From: Arthrobacter sp. E3
Lineage (GTDB): Bacteria; Actinomycetota; Actinomycetes; Actinomycetales; Micrococcaceae
Assembly: GCF_017353415.1 (NCBI RefSeq)
Contig: NZ_JAFMPX010000018.1
Coordinates: 1-64,000, forward strand
Reading direction: 5' to 3'
Length of the DNA: 64,000 nucleotides
Shown here: positions 1 through 8,670 of the stretch, piece after piece
Layout of the letters: each line of letters starts with the position of its first letter
How positions within the stretch are numbered: position 1 is the stretch's first letter
The notes under the pieces: generated by a model
Database searches by the model: none
The model's input: only the letters and a program-made list of their open reading frames with translations
What the model was told of the DNA's origin: nothing
Made by a program: the position numbers and the translations under genes

Positions 1-272
1 TCATCTGGCCATTGGGATATTGCTAGTCGGATCCGTGGATCAATGGGTTGGTTTCTCTTCACCCATCAATCCGACCCGAACCCCACGACCACTGCCAATC
101 GACGGAAACCATTAATAACGGGCAGAAGCGTCACCACCAAAACCGGCAGAACTGTCACCGATGTGTTGATACAGAAGTGTCACCGATGTCCTGCGACATA
201 ACACAACAAAATTAACAGATCCCACACAAAATTAAAAGGCCCCCGCACAAGACCTAACAAAGTACTACTAGT
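1..272. mobile_element. Probable IS end (partial)
   Basis: No gene is visible here. The block interrupts the P-type ATPase reading frame at about position 272. It contains short direct repeats: GTCACCGATGT occurs at about 154-164 and again at about 179-189, with a weaker copy near 129. Repeated motifs of this sort are common at IS termini. The transposase would lie outside the window or is absent. The family is not assigned and the exact junction is uncertain. Confidence 0.4.
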
Positions 273-583
273 AGGATGACGCCAATGACAATCGAGTTCG
301 TCGCAGCCCCGAGGAACAGGGACAGGCCGGCAGCGACAATCAAAAGGACCAGAATGGGACTGCCCAGCTGGCGGCCCAACACCAACCACGGGCTGGCCTT
401 GTGGGTTCGCAGCGCGTTGGGCCCCACGGCCGCCTGGCGCTCTTGCGCGTCACTGCTGGACAGACCCAGGGCACTCGACCCAAGTTCATCCAGCACCTGG
501 TCCGGGGTTTGCCGGGCTGCATCTGCGATGGACAGCGGCTGCACCGGCAGGCCGCCGGCTTCAGACTTGGCCAGCAGGCTCAT
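254..583 (-). pseudogene. Truncated cation-transporting P-type ATPase (N-terminal fragment)
   Basis: Only about the first 104 codons remain. The fragment has the cation-ATPase N-terminal domain (the stretch LSSSDAQERQAAVGPNALR is typical of MgtA/PMR1-like pumps) and the first membrane segment (about residues 75-100, ILVLLIVAAGLSLFLGA). The phosphorylation motif DKTGT, the P and N domains and the later helices are absent, so it cannot pump ions. The frame runs into the foreign block at about 272 and stops at 254. ATG at 583 overlaps the end of the USP gene, suggesting an operon. In Mycobacterium tuberculosis a P-type ATPase (CtpF) belongs to the DosR regulon, so its association with USPs fits the rest of this island. 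Confidence 0.75.
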
Positions 584-1070
584 CGGGACCGTCAGCCAGA
601 ACCGCGCCAAGGTCGTTATCGGAATCAGTGCGCTCGTCTGCATGAAGGACAAGGACCGGACAGGTGGCATGCGCGGCGCAGGCGGAGCTCACAGATCCCA
701 TCAGCAGACCTGTGAATCCGCCGCGGCCCCGTGAGCCCACCACCAGCAGCTTCGCCGACAGGGACAGTTCGATCAGCACCTTCGCAGGTTGGCCGCGGAC
801 GATCAGGGCCGTGAGGTCCTCAGGAGGTTTCCCGCCGAATGCTTTCACCAGCGCCTCGGCGGAAATGGAGCGGGCGGTGTCCGCGGGATCCTGGTCAAAA
901 ACGGCGTAGGTGCTGTACATCGGGTCAATCTGCCACGTGGTGACCGCAACTATGGTGGCTCCGAGGGTTGGTGCCAATGTGTTTGCCCATTTCAAGGCAA
1001 GAATTGATTGTGGCGAACCGTCGACTCCCACTACAACTGTCGAGCCTTGAGTTCGTGTTGATTCCTTCAT
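561..1070 (-). CDS. Universal stress protein (single UspA domain)
   Basis: This is a 169-residue cytoplasmic UspA-fold protein. The N-terminus carries the beta1 motif VVVGVDGSPQS. The ATP-binding signature GSRGRGGFTGLLMGSVS is near residue 125, matching the G-x2-G-x9-G(S/T) pattern of nucleotide-binding USPs. The start at 1070 is preceded by AAGAAGG; longer in-frame starts lack a ribosome site. The stop overlaps the start of the P-type ATPase remnant. Members of this family bind ATP and modulate survival during stress or growth arrest; the specific partner is unknown. It is one of five USP genes in the window. Confidence 0.93.
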   Translation of the reverse strand: MKESTRTQGSTVVVGVDGSPQSILALKWANTLAPTLGATIVAVTTWQIDPMYSTYAVFDQDPADTARSISAEALVKAFGGKPPEDLTALIVRGQPAKVLIELSLSAKLLVVGSRGRGGFTGLLMGSVSSACAAHATCPVLVLHADERTDSDNDLGAVLADGPDEPAGQV

Positions 1071-1129
1071 GGCATGAACCTTCTTTTTTGGGAGTAAATG
1101 GTTCTTCGGGGGCGTGCTTTCGTTGGTAC

Positions 1130-1615
1130 TCAATCGCTCACAGCTGGCAGCGCGTTCCCTGGCACCTGAGAACGGAATTTCCGGAAGCTGTACACGATCA
1201 ACGACAGCGCGAAGCCCCCGGAACTGATGAGCGTCACTCCGGTGCCCCAGCCGCCTGCCAGCCACCACCGGTCAGCAAGCGGCCACCATGTGGGCACAGC
1301 CGTCCCCACTCCCCAGATGATGCCCACCAAAGCCAGCGCAAGTGCCCCTAGGACGCTCGCAACGATCCGCGGACGTGTCTTCACGCCCTTTGCGGCGAGC
1401 AGGAACGCCCTGGCCTTGACGGGACGCAGCAGCCTTCTGGCCCACATGTAGCGCATGGAGAGCAAAGTCAGCCCTGCAACCAGAGACAGCAATCCGGGAC
1501 CGGGCAGCACCAACGCAGCCAACCCGGCCAAAATCAGCAGCCACCCAGATATCTCTATCGCTCGTCGTTTCCACCATCCCCCGGCCCGAACTGCCGGCCC
1601 CTTGAGGTTCTTCAC
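1130..1615 (-). CDS. PGPGW-family (TIGR02611-like) membrane protein
   Basis: This 161-residue protein has three or four hydrophobic segments, at about residues 22-52, 86-108 and 120-142. The first contains LVLPGPGLLSLVAGL, the hallmark of the putative transmembrane PGPGW family. Basic residues follow the first hairpin (RRLLRPVKAR), as expected for a cytoplasmic loop. It starts with GTG at 1615, preceded by AGGAG at a good distance. The gene lies 10 bp downstream of the diacylglycerol-kinase-like gene, so the two are probably co-transcribed. Molecular function is unknown for the family; a link to envelope lipid is only suggested by the neighbour. Confidence 0.85.
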   Translation of the reverse strand: MKNLKGPAVRAGGWWKRRAIEISGWLLILAGLAALVLPGPGLLSLVAGLTLLSMRYMWARRLLRPVKARAFLLAAKGVKTRPRIVASVLGALALALVGIIWGVGTAVPTWWPLADRWWLAGGWGTGVTLISSGGFALSLIVYSFRKFRSQVPGNALPAVSD

Positions 1616-1624
1616 TGCGGGCTC

Positions 1625-2569
1625 CTATCCGAGCGTTCGGATTGCACGGTGGGCGCTTTCCACCACGACGGAAGCTCCGGAAGGGACGTCGAAAATCTCG
1701 CCATCGAATTGACCAGGCAGTGGAACCTCAGTACTGAACTCGTAACGGGAAACGCTCAGTTGGCGGCCCAGTCCCACGGTAACTGCCCGAAGGGTCATCA
1801 TCGCCAGTGCCCAGCGCGTTGTATGGGGCAGAAAGATGACCTCGAACTTGCCATCCGAGGGAATCCTTGAGTCGCTCACAGTCCCGTACTTTGCCATTTC
1901 GTTGACGTTAGCAAGAACCAGGCTGTCGAACCAGCCCCGGGCCCCGTCTGGCCGCACTATCTCAAAGGACTGCAGACGGGGAAGTGTTACCACCACGCCA
2001 AACAGTTCACGCACCCTCCCCTTGCCGGAGTTTTCGATGCCGCGGGCCATGGCCGCGGTGAGCCCAAAACCCACATAGGAATGCACATACCGTTCCATTG
2101 GCGGTCCGGCCCCGTCACGGACAGTCAGCTGCAATTGGTCCATGTGTCGGATGGGACCGGCGACGATCGCGTCCACGACGGACATGGAGGCAACACTGCG
2201 GCGATGGTCATTGGCATTGCCGGCTGCCAAAACGATGCAGATTGCGGTGCTGTTGGGAACGTCCATGGCACCATTGACAACGTCGTTGAAGCCTCCATCC
2301 CCGCTGACGGAAACGATCAGTACTGGCAACTCACCCACGACTTGTCCACCACTAGGGCTCGCCAGGGACTGCTGTGCCGCAGCCCGTGCCAATTCCCGCC
2401 CGTGTCCGGCATGGCTGGTGGGCAGCTGATTGACAGGGATCTCCGGCATGCGTTTGGCCAACTCCGCGCACAGCTGGCGGCTCAGATAGAGCGCGATCTT
2501 CGCCGGGTTCGGCTCAAAAACCACCACGATCCTTGAGAATCGCAGTGGTCCGACGATCTGCGCCGTCAT
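1625..2569 (-). CDS. Diacylglycerol kinase-like (DAGK catalytic domain) protein
   Basis: This is a 314-residue protein of the DagK/LCB5 lipid kinase superfamily. SGDGGFNDVVNGAM at about residue 87 corresponds to the nucleotide-binding GGDGTxNEVxNG motif, with the canonical Thr replaced by Gly. The C-terminal half has the all-beta fold, including the late PSDGKFEVIFLP strand. Family members phosphorylate diacylglycerol or related lipids at the membrane; the substrate here is not determinable. The start is supported by TAGGAG. It is followed by the PGPGW membrane protein and lies downstream of the flavoreductase, all on one strand. Confidence 0.83.
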   Translation of the reverse strand: MTAQIVGPLRFSRIVVVFEPNPAKIALYLSRQLCAELAKRMPEIPVNQLPTSHAGHGRELARAAAQQSLASPSGGQVVGELPVLIVSVSGDGGFNDVVNGAMDVPNSTAICIVLAAGNANDHRRSVASMSVVDAIVAGPIRHMDQLQLTVRDGAGPPMERYVHSYVGFGLTAAMARGIENSGKGRVRELFGVVVTLPRLQSFEIVRPDGARGWFDSLVLANVNEMAKYGTVSDSRIPSDGKFEVIFLPHTTRWALAMMTLRAVTVGLGRQLSVSRYEFSTEVPLPGQFDGEIFDVPSGASVVVESAHRAIRTLG

Positions 2570-2647
2570 GTCTCGCTCCTAGAATTGATGCAATGCGCTC
2601 TATCCCAAGCAACGCCAGCTGATGGGCCGCTGTCGGGCATCCTGTTT

Positions 2648-3370
2648 TTAGTAGCCGGTGAACTCCTCGGTGCGGATGTCGTCGTCGTCCACCCCCGCAC
2701 CGTTGAGGAGGCTGCGCATCGCCGTGACCATGCCGGCGGGTCCACAAAGATAGTAGATGGGCGCACTTAAATCCTCGACGTGCCTGGCAATCATTTCTTT
2801 GTCGACGTACCCGGTTTCCCCTGTCCAGCCATGCCGAGATTTTTCGGGCTCCGTCATGGTGGCCACGACGGTGACGTTGGCTTCCACATCCGCCACATGG
2901 TTCAGCTCCTCCAGGAAGGCTGCATCCTCTGGACGCTTGTTGGAGTAGAACACCATAATCGTGTGCCCGGTCTTGTCATGGACCGATTGCAGGATGATGC
3001 TGCGCACTGGAGTGATTCCAATTCCGCCGGTCAGAAAAACCGCGGGTCTGGCCACCTTGTTGTGCAGCGTAAAGGAACCGTAAGGAGCATCCAGCTCCAC
3101 CTCGGTGCCCAGCGGCATATCCTTGAGTACGCGCTTGAATGCGGTGTCACGCATGCGGGTGGTGCACATGAGGTTCGGCTCATAAGGTGCGCTGGCGAGC
3201 GTGAATCCTCGGGTGTTGCCCTCCGCATCGGTCTGGGAAGGGTCAATCAGGGTGTAGTCCGCGAACTGGCCGGCCTTGTACGTGAACCCTTCGGGTTTTT
3301 CAAACTGGAACAGCATGGTCCCTTCGGCTGCTTTCTCCTTCTTCACGAGTTTGGTTCTTGGCAGTGCCAT
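2648..3370 (-). CDS. FNR-family FAD/NAD(P)H oxidoreductase
   Basis: This is a 240-residue flavoreductase with the two-domain ferredoxin-NADP reductase fold. The FAD motif RGFTLASAP is at about residue 54. The NAD(P)-binding motif GGIGITPVRSI is at about 115, and the C-terminal YLCGPAGMV is near 208. There is no fused 2Fe-2S domain, so the electron partner (a ferredoxin or flavodoxin) must be encoded elsewhere. It probably moves electrons between NAD(P)H and a small carrier. The start is 12 bp after the restored end of the PRC-barrel gene and has AAAGGA upstream, so the two form a transcriptional unit. Confidence 0.88.
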   Translation of the reverse strand: MALPRTKLVKKEKAAEGTMLFQFEKPEGFTYKAGQFADYTLIDPSQTDAEGNTRGFTLASAPYEPNLMCTTRMRDTAFKRVLKDMPLGTEVELDAPYGSFTLHNKVARPAVFLTGGIGITPVRSIILQSVHDKTGHTIMVFYSNKRPEDAAFLEELNHVADVEANVTVVATMTEPEKSRHGWTGETGYVDKEMIARHVEDLSAPIYYLCGPAGMVTAMRSLLNGAGVDDDDIRTEEFTGY

Positions 3371-3382
3371 GATGGGTTCCTT

Positions 3383-3885
3383 TCATAGTGACGAATCCGA
3401 ATCTGAAGGCGGCTCCGGCTTGCTGTCAGGCCCCAAAAAGTGGAAGGGGAAGACTGGGTAGGAATAGCCACCCATCCAGTACGGCGCAAATCCGTAGTAG
3501 TTGTACGAGTTTTGGTGGTAGTCCCTGGTCGTGACCAGCTCGGGTCGTACGGCGGTGCACCCGCCACCCGCTCACGGGTTTGGTCGATGTGCACCTCGCC
3601 GGTGGTGATGCGCGTGATGGCATCAACGGGAATGAAGGACTTCCTCTCCCCCATACCTAAGAAACCGCCGGATTCGACCACCAGAAAGCGGACCTTGTTC
3701 CCGCGTGGATCGACCAGCAGGTCATGAACCTTTCCGATATCGTGACCGTCCCTGTCTTTCACGCAGTACCTGCGCACGTCCTCATCACCGAGCTTGATGG
3801 TGGCACCCATGTCACTAAGTTTCATGAGCGTGTCGCTGCTGTTGCTACTGTTCGTTGTGTCGCTTGTTGCGTCGTTCGTTGCCAT
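3383..3885 (-). pseudogene. PRC-barrel domain protein, frameshifted
   Basis: The first half encodes a PRC-barrel (DVRRYCVKDRDGHDIGKV ... KVRFLVVESGGFLGMGERK) of about 115 residues. After YDP at about 3539 the open frame turns into low-complexity nonsense. The -1 frame instead continues with LVTTRDYHQNSYNYYGFAP and a plausible Tyr-rich tail ending at 3383, just before the flavoreductase ribosome site. The restored gene spans 503 bp, one short of a multiple of three, consistent with a single missing base. Related Arthrobacter-type proteins are soluble PRC-barrel stress proteins of unknown function. Read through unshifted, the product would carry an aberrant tail and overlap the next gene. Confidence 0.75.
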
Positions 3886-3967
3886 GGTCCGTCCTTCCGC
3901 AAGTGGTGTGCGCGCTTCGCCTGCTTTCCCGGCAGGATGGCTTCCAGTGGCTGCTCACTGCCATTTT

Positions 3968-5032
3968 TCAGCCCTTGTCGCGGATGCTGGCCAGCAGGTT
4001 CTTCCATGAGGCGTCGAAGGAATCCGTCCCTTCGTGTTGGAGCTGTCCGGCCAGTTCCTCATGGTCGATGCCGACCTCAGCGAAGGATGACAGGGTCTGC
4101 TTCGCGGCACGGGCCTTAGCCTCTGCCAGATCCCCAAGTTCCCCATGGTCGCTGAAGGCTGCAAGCGTCGCTTCGGGCATGGTGTTGATGGTGAAGGGTG
4201 CGGCCAGCGCTTGGACGTATAAAATATCCGGCGCGGCCGGGTTCTTCGTGGAGGTGCTGGCCCACAGCAGGCGCTGGGCCCGGGCTCCCTCGTTGGCCAG
4301 CCTGCCCCACCTCGCGGACTCCAGCAGCGTCCGGTATGCCGTGTATGCAAGCCTAGACACTGCGATGCCAAGCCGGTCCTCAAGGTGGCCCGGGACCCGT
4401 CCCGAGACAGCCTTGTCCCACCGGCTGACGAACAGCGAGGCAACCGAAGGTACAACGGGGTTTAACCCGGCGGCCACCCGCCGTTCAATACCGCGAAGGT
4501 ACGCCTCAGCGGCATCTTGGTATTGTCCCGCCGAGAAAAGCAGTGTCACATTGATGGGCACGCCTGCGAAGATGCACTCCTCGATGGCCGGCAGGCCTTC
4601 GGGCGTTCCAGGGATTTTGATGAAAATGTTGGGACGCCCCGATTTGGCGTGCAGCGCCTTGGCCTGTTCGACGGTGGCGTTCGTGTCCCTGGCCAGCAGG
4701 GGAGACACTTCCAGGGAGACCCAGCCGTCCACCCCGTCGGTGCGTGCATGGACCGGACTTAACAAGTCCGCAGCACGCCTTAGGTCGCCCAGGGCAAGAT
4801 CGAAGAAGACTTCCTCCTCGGAACCTCCGGCGGCCTTGCCTGCGGCAATGTCCTGGTCATAGTCGGTTCCTGCTGCGATGGCCTTATCAAAAATCGTCGG
4901 GTTGGACGTCAGCCCGGTGATGGAGTCCTCGGCAATGTAACGCTCAAGCGTGCCGGAATCGAGCAAGTTTCGAGTGATGTTGTCCAACCAGAGGCTCTGC
5001 CCGAACTCGTGAAGTTGCTGTGTGGGTTTCAT
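3968..5032 (-). CDS. tal: Transaldolase
   Basis: This 354-residue pentose-phosphate enzyme transfers dihydroxyacetone units between sedoheptulose-7-phosphate and glyceraldehyde-3-phosphate. GLTSNPTIF is near residue 40. The Schiff-base lysine lies in FIKIPGTPEGLPA at about residue 140, followed by INVTLLFS. The length matches the longer actinobacterial class. ATG at 5032 gives the family-typical N-terminus; an upstream in-frame extension to 5191 overlaps tkt and is not family-like. It sits 40 bp downstream of tkt, so the pair form an operon for the non-oxidative branch. Confidence 0.95.
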   Translation of the reverse strand: MKPTQQLHEFGQSLWLDNITRNLLDSGTLERYIAEDSITGLTSNPTIFDKAIAAGTDYDQDIAAGKAAGGSEEEVFFDLALGDLRRAADLLSPVHARTDGVDGWVSLEVSPLLARDTNATVEQAKALHAKSGRPNIFIKIPGTPEGLPAIEECIFAGVPINVTLLFSAGQYQDAAEAYLRGIERRVAAGLNPVVPSVASLFVSRWDKAVSGRVPGHLEDRLGIAVSRLAYTAYRTLLESARWGRLANEGARAQRLLWASTSTKNPAAPDILYVQALAAPFTINTMPEATLAAFSDHGELGDLAEAKARAAKQTLSSFAEVGIDHEELAGQLQHEGTDSFDASWKNLLASIRDKG

Positions 5033-5072
5033 CGTGTTTCCTTCTTCGTCAGTCTGTGTTGGTCCCGCTGTG

Positions 5073-6935
5073 TCATTCCCCGGCCAGTTCGCGTGCGGCC
5101 GCCACAATATGCCGGCAGGATATTCCTGCAGCGTCCAGGAGCTCGGCAGGCTTGCCCGAGGTGGGCAGCCCCTGCACGGCCAAGTGCGCAATTCTCAGTG
5201 CGGGCACGGAGGCATCGGCCAGTGCTTCCAGCACCGCACTGCCCAGTCCCCCTTCGGGGTAGTGGTCCTCCACCACCACCAGGCGGCTACCGGTGACGTT
5301 GCAGGCATCAACCAGGGCTGCCTTGTCGATCGGTTTGACCGAGTACGCGTCAATGACCCGTGCCTTGATCCCCAACTTCGCCAGTTCCCCGGCCGCGACC
5401 AGGCACTCATGGAGCGTCACACCAGCGCCTATCAGTGCAACCTGGTCCTCCGGTCCGGCGTGGTGGACCTTCGAGCCGCCGATCGGGAATGATTCCTCCG
5501 CAGGGTAGATCACCGGGTAGGCACCCCTTGTGGTGCGCATATACACAATGCCGTCGGTGTCGGCCATCGTCAGGGTGAGCTTGGCAGCGCAGGCGGCATC
5601 AGCAGGGTACAAAATAACCGAACCGTACACAGCGCGCAGTGCGGCTAGGTCTTCCAACGCCATCTGGGAAGGTCCGTCCTCCCCGATCTCAACTCCGGCG
5701 TGGGAGCCCACCAATCGGATGTTGACCTGTGAGATCCCGGCCATGCGGATGAAGTCAAAAGCACGCGAGAAGAACACCGCGAAAGTGGAGGCAAAGGGGA
5801 CGTACCCGCGCACCGCGAAGCCCACCGCCGATGCGACAAGCTGCTGCTCTGCGATGAACATTTCAAAGTACCGTTCAGGGCACACTTTTTGGAACTCTTC
5901 GGCGTGCGTTGAGTTCCCGACCTCTCCGTCCAGGACCACGACCTCGGGGCGGGCCGCCAGTGCGGCCATGGCAGCTCCGAAGGCGACCCGGGTTGCCACC
6001 TTCTCGCCCAATTCATAGGAGGGAAGCACGACGGCGGCACCCGGGTTGGCCTTGGTGGCCGGGACCGCCTGGCCTTGTGCGGGCGAAAGTGTATTGATCT
6101 GCACATTGGTGGGTCCGCCCAGTGCCGTGATGGCCCGTTCCGCCATGTCCGGCGGGAGTGCCTTGCCGTGCCAGCCGTTCTTATCCTCCAACTCCGGCAC
6201 ACCCTTGGCCTTGATGGTCCTAGCCAAGATTACTGTCGGCGTATCTGTCCCGTCGCGGGCTTGGCCCAGTGCCGCGTCTATGGCGATTAGATCGTGACCG
6301 TCGATCACGATGGCGCGGGCGCCAAAAGCTTCCACGCGGGCCGCATACCGCTGGACCTCCCACTGGAGTTCGGTGGGCCCGCGTTGGCCCAGCCTGTTGA
6401 TGTCCACGATCGCGGTCAGATTTCCCAACTTGTAATAGCTGGCCTTGTCCAGCGCTTCCCAAATGGAGCCTTCGGCCGTCTCGCTGTCCCCGCACAAAAC
6501 CCAGACGTGGAAGGGCAGCTTGTCCAGATACTTCCCCGCCAACGCGACTCCCACGGCGTCGGGCAGGCCCTGACCCAGCGAACCTGTGGCCACATCAACC
6601 CATGGAATTGCGGGGGTGGGGTGCCCGGCCAGGCGTGCACCCAACCGTCTGTATGTGTCGATGAGTTCCTCCTCATCCACCACCCCAACGGCTCGGAACA
6701 TGGAATACAACAGTGGGGATGCATGGCCCTTGGAGAAGATCAGATGGTCATTCACCGGGGAATCGGGCTTATTCCAGTCGTAGCGCAGATGCTCCGTCAG
6801 CAGAACGGCCATCAGGTCCGCGGCCGACAAGGACGAGGTGGGATGCCCGGAGCCGGCGCTCGTGCTGCAACGGATGGAATCCACCCGCAACTGCCTGGCC
6901 AGTCTACGATTAAGCTCAAGCTGATCTTCGTTCAT
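5073..6935 (-). CDS. tkt: Transketolase
   Basis: This 620-residue thiamine-diphosphate enzyme transfers two-carbon ketol units in the pentose phosphate pathway. The N-terminal half holds GSGHPTSSLSAAD and the cofactor motif starting GDSETAEGS and ending about 30 residues later at VDIN. The Pyr domain and C-terminal transketolase domain follow in the same chain. At 620 residues it belongs to the shorter transketolase class rather than the roughly 700-residue housekeeping type, so it is probably a paralogue. The start has AAAGGAG. A DosR-like box (6974-6988) lies about 40 bp upstream. Confidence 0.93.
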   Translation of the reverse strand: MNEDQLELNRRLARQLRVDSIRCSTSAGSGHPTSSLSAADLMAVLLTEHLRYDWNKPDSPVNDHLIFSKGHASPLLYSMFRAVGVVDEEELIDTYRRLGARLAGHPTPAIPWVDVATGSLGQGLPDAVGVALAGKYLDKLPFHVWVLCGDSETAEGSIWEALDKASYYKLGNLTAIVDINRLGQRGPTELQWEVQRYAARVEAFGARAIVIDGHDLIAIDAALGQARDGTDTPTVILARTIKAKGVPELEDKNGWHGKALPPDMAERAITALGGPTNVQINTLSPAQGQAVPATKANPGAAVVLPSYELGEKVATRVAFGAAMAALAARPEVVVLDGEVGNSTHAEEFQKVCPERYFEMFIAEQQLVASAVGFAVRGYVPFASTFAVFFSRAFDFIRMAGISQVNIRLVGSHAGVEIGEDGPSQMALEDLAALRAVYGSVILYPADAACAAKLTLTMADTDGIVYMRTTRGAYPVIYPAEESFPIGGSKVHHAGPEDQVALIGAGVTLHECLVAAGELAKLGIKARVIDAYSVKPIDKAALVDACNVTGSRLVVVEDHYPEGGLGSAVLEALADASVPALRIAHLAVQGLPTSGKPAELLDAAGISCRHIVAAARELAGE

Positions 6936-7267
6936 GGTTGCACTCCTTTGTTGGCCGCCAGGTTCTTCGCGGCAGCCCTAAAGGTGCCTTTCATGTTGGT
7001 TAGGCCAGTGCACCAGTTCACACATGTGTGCTGTGCTGCCATGATGGCTCACCCTTGCGTTCTAACGTCATACAGGTCACCTGAATTTGTGGGCTGCAGG
7101 GTCTGGGCGGCACCTGTAATCCAATCTACGCCCGTGGGCCATGACAGGCCATAGGAGGCGCTGTTTCACTGCCAACTGCCAATGGACTTGTACGTCCGGA
7201 CGTAAGTGACTTGTTCACTTCAGGTCAAACTACCCCGGGATGTCAGGAGCATTGCTCACACCTGGTT
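6936..7267. other. Intergenic region with palindromes
   Basis: This 332-bp stretch has no convincing gene. It holds the weak DosR-like box at 6974-6988. A perfect 14-bp palindrome centred on ACGTCCGGACGT lies at 7191-7204. Immediately after it comes the inverted repeat AAGTGA/TCACTT at 7204-7220 with a 5-nt spacer. The adjacent palindromes could be operator sites for tkt-tal or processing signals after the DUF3040 gene. No promoter was assigned. Confidence 0.5.
6974..6988. promoter_or_regulatory. Possible DosR-like box upstream of tkt
   Basis: AGCCCTAAAGGTGCC resembles the boxes at 39616 and 32750, sharing the CTAAAGG core and terminal CC, but the left half-site is weaker. It lies 39 bp upstream of the tkt start. 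Confidence 0.35.
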
Positions 7268-7621
7268 CTATTGGGTGCGATGCTTCTCGCCCCAGTGGTT
7301 CTTGATGCCGTTGATAAAAGTGGGCCCTCCGCTGCCTTGGGCCGGGGTTCCGCCCGCCAGCATTTTTGATTCCCACGCGTAGGATCCGCCACTGATCATG
7401 ATGAGGAACCCTGCCACTCCTAAAATAGTGGCCTGCAAGGCGATGCTTAGCAATAGAAAGACAATGCCTGCCAAGGCAACCAGCACGCCCAGCAGCGTAC
7501 GGCGGGAAGGCCATCGGTGGGCGGAACCCGAAATCAGCAATCGCGCGAATCTTGGATCTTCGGCGCTGAGGTCCATGCCAAGCTCATCCAAAATTCTCTT
7601 CTCATGCTCAGACAGTGCCAT
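7268..7621 (-). CDS. DUF3040 family membrane protein
   Basis: This 117-residue protein begins MALSEHEKRILDELG, the classical DUF3040 N-terminus, followed by SAEDPRFARLL. Two adjacent hydrophobic segments are at about residues 42-60 and 63-82. It is a small actinobacterial membrane protein of unknown function. The ATG at 7621 is chosen because GAAGG sits 8 nt upstream; a GTG three codons earlier lacks that spacing. It is transcribed divergently from the first GAF-ANTAR gene. Confidence 0.85.
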   Translation of the reverse strand: MALSEHEKRILDELGMDLSAEDPRFARLLISGSAHRWPSRRTLLGVLVALAGIVFLLLSIALQATILGVAGFLIMISGGSYAWESKMLAGGTPAQGSGGPTFINGIKNHWGEKHRTQ

Positions 7622-7793
7622 GATGTTCACCTTCAGCTAGGAACAATGGGAACACGGCCACTGGGGAGGACCCTGCCTCTTGTACGCAAGAAGAAACCGC
7701 CGGGTCCGGGGCAGAGGCGCTGGATTGAGCACCTACCTATTAACTGTAGACCTGTCCGGAAGCTTGGTAAATATGTTCTGAACTTTGAAGCCG

Positions 7794-7799
7794 TATAAT
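7794..7799 (+). promoter_or_regulatory. Candidate -10 element for the GAF-ANTAR gene
   Basis: A perfect TATAAT lies 87 bp upstream of the start at 7886. No good -35 is present at 16-18 bp, so an activator or extended -10 may be needed. Transcription would begin near 7806, just before the 9-bp inverted repeat. Confidence 0.4.
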
Positions 7800-7811
7800 G
7801 CAAGTTCGTCG

Positions 7812-7836
7812 ACGTTGACGCTAGGCTCGTCAACGT
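7812..7836 (+). repeat. Inverted repeat in the GAF-ANTAR leader
   Basis: ACGTTGACG and CGTCAACGT form a perfect 9-bp stem with a 7-nt loop (CTAGGCT). If the TATAAT at 7794 is the promoter, the hairpin lies at the very 5' end of the mRNA. It could be an operator or an RNA element. ANTAR proteins bind RNA hairpins, but the known targets have hexaloops and this loop has seven bases. Confidence 0.6.
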
Positions 7837-7885
7837 AGCTGCATTACTCTCCGCGAGATGTGGATGGCCAGCAGAAAGGTTTGAG

Positions 7886-8610
7886 ATGTCGCTAGGACGG
7901 GCAAATCAGATTTTGGTTGGGTTGTTCACACCGGGTGTCGATGCCGGTCTGGATAGTGAACTTCCCAGCTTGTTGGTTAGTGCTTGTGCAGGATCGTTGG
8001 CAATAACTGGAGCTGGCCTGATATCGATGACCGACAAAGGACCCTTGGGGATCCTTGCCGCCACTGATGGTCCTGCGGGTGTCCTTGAGGAACTGCAGTT
8101 CACTCTTGGGGAGGGACCGTGCATCGACGCATCAATGTCGCGGCGTCCTGTTCTGCAACCCGAGTTGGCGCGAACCGGTTCCTCGCGATGGCCAGGGTTC
8201 ACTGCAGGGGCTCTGGAAGCTGGAGTCAAGGCGATATTCGCATTTCCGCTGCAGGTCGGGGGGATTCGAATCGGGGTGCTGGATCTGTATGCGATTCAGC
8301 AGGAGATCTCGGGAACGGCGAACTGGTCGAAGCTCTCGCTTTTGCCGATGCAGCGGTGTCTGTTCTTCTGCACCTTCAGGCGGAGGCCGGTTCAGGCACC
8401 ATTCATCCCGCATTGCTTGGCGGAGTGATGGGCAGGAGTGAAGTGCATCAAGCTACGGGCATGCTCTCGGCTCAGCACGGTGTCAGCCTAGCGCAGGCTC
8501 TGATGATGCTGCAGGCGCGCGCGTACTCTGCTGAGCGGCCAATCTTAGATATTGCACGTGACGTCCTGGGTCGTCGGCTGGAACTTGGCAATGGTGCTGC
8601 CGTTGATTGA
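7886..8610 (+). pseudogene. GAF-ANTAR regulator, frameshifted
   Basis: The first frame encodes a GAF domain (about residues 25-140; LQFTLGEGPCIDA is typical) and then loses homology after LDLYAIQQEIS near 8310. The sequence resumes in another frame with GELVEALAFADAAVSVLL and a complete ANTAR domain (HQATGMLSAQHGVSLAQAL) ending at 8610. The 725-bp span is one base short of a multiple of three, so a single deletion separates the domains. The restored length is about 241 residues, nearly the same as the intact neighbour (240). ANTAR domains act as RNA-binding antiterminators coupled to sensory GAF domains. As written, the product lacks its RNA-binding output domain. Confidence 0.82.
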
Positions 8611-8670
8611 CGGTGTCTGCACACACATTCATGATTGTAGTTAGAGATGGGCGCTGGAGAGGAAAGTTCC

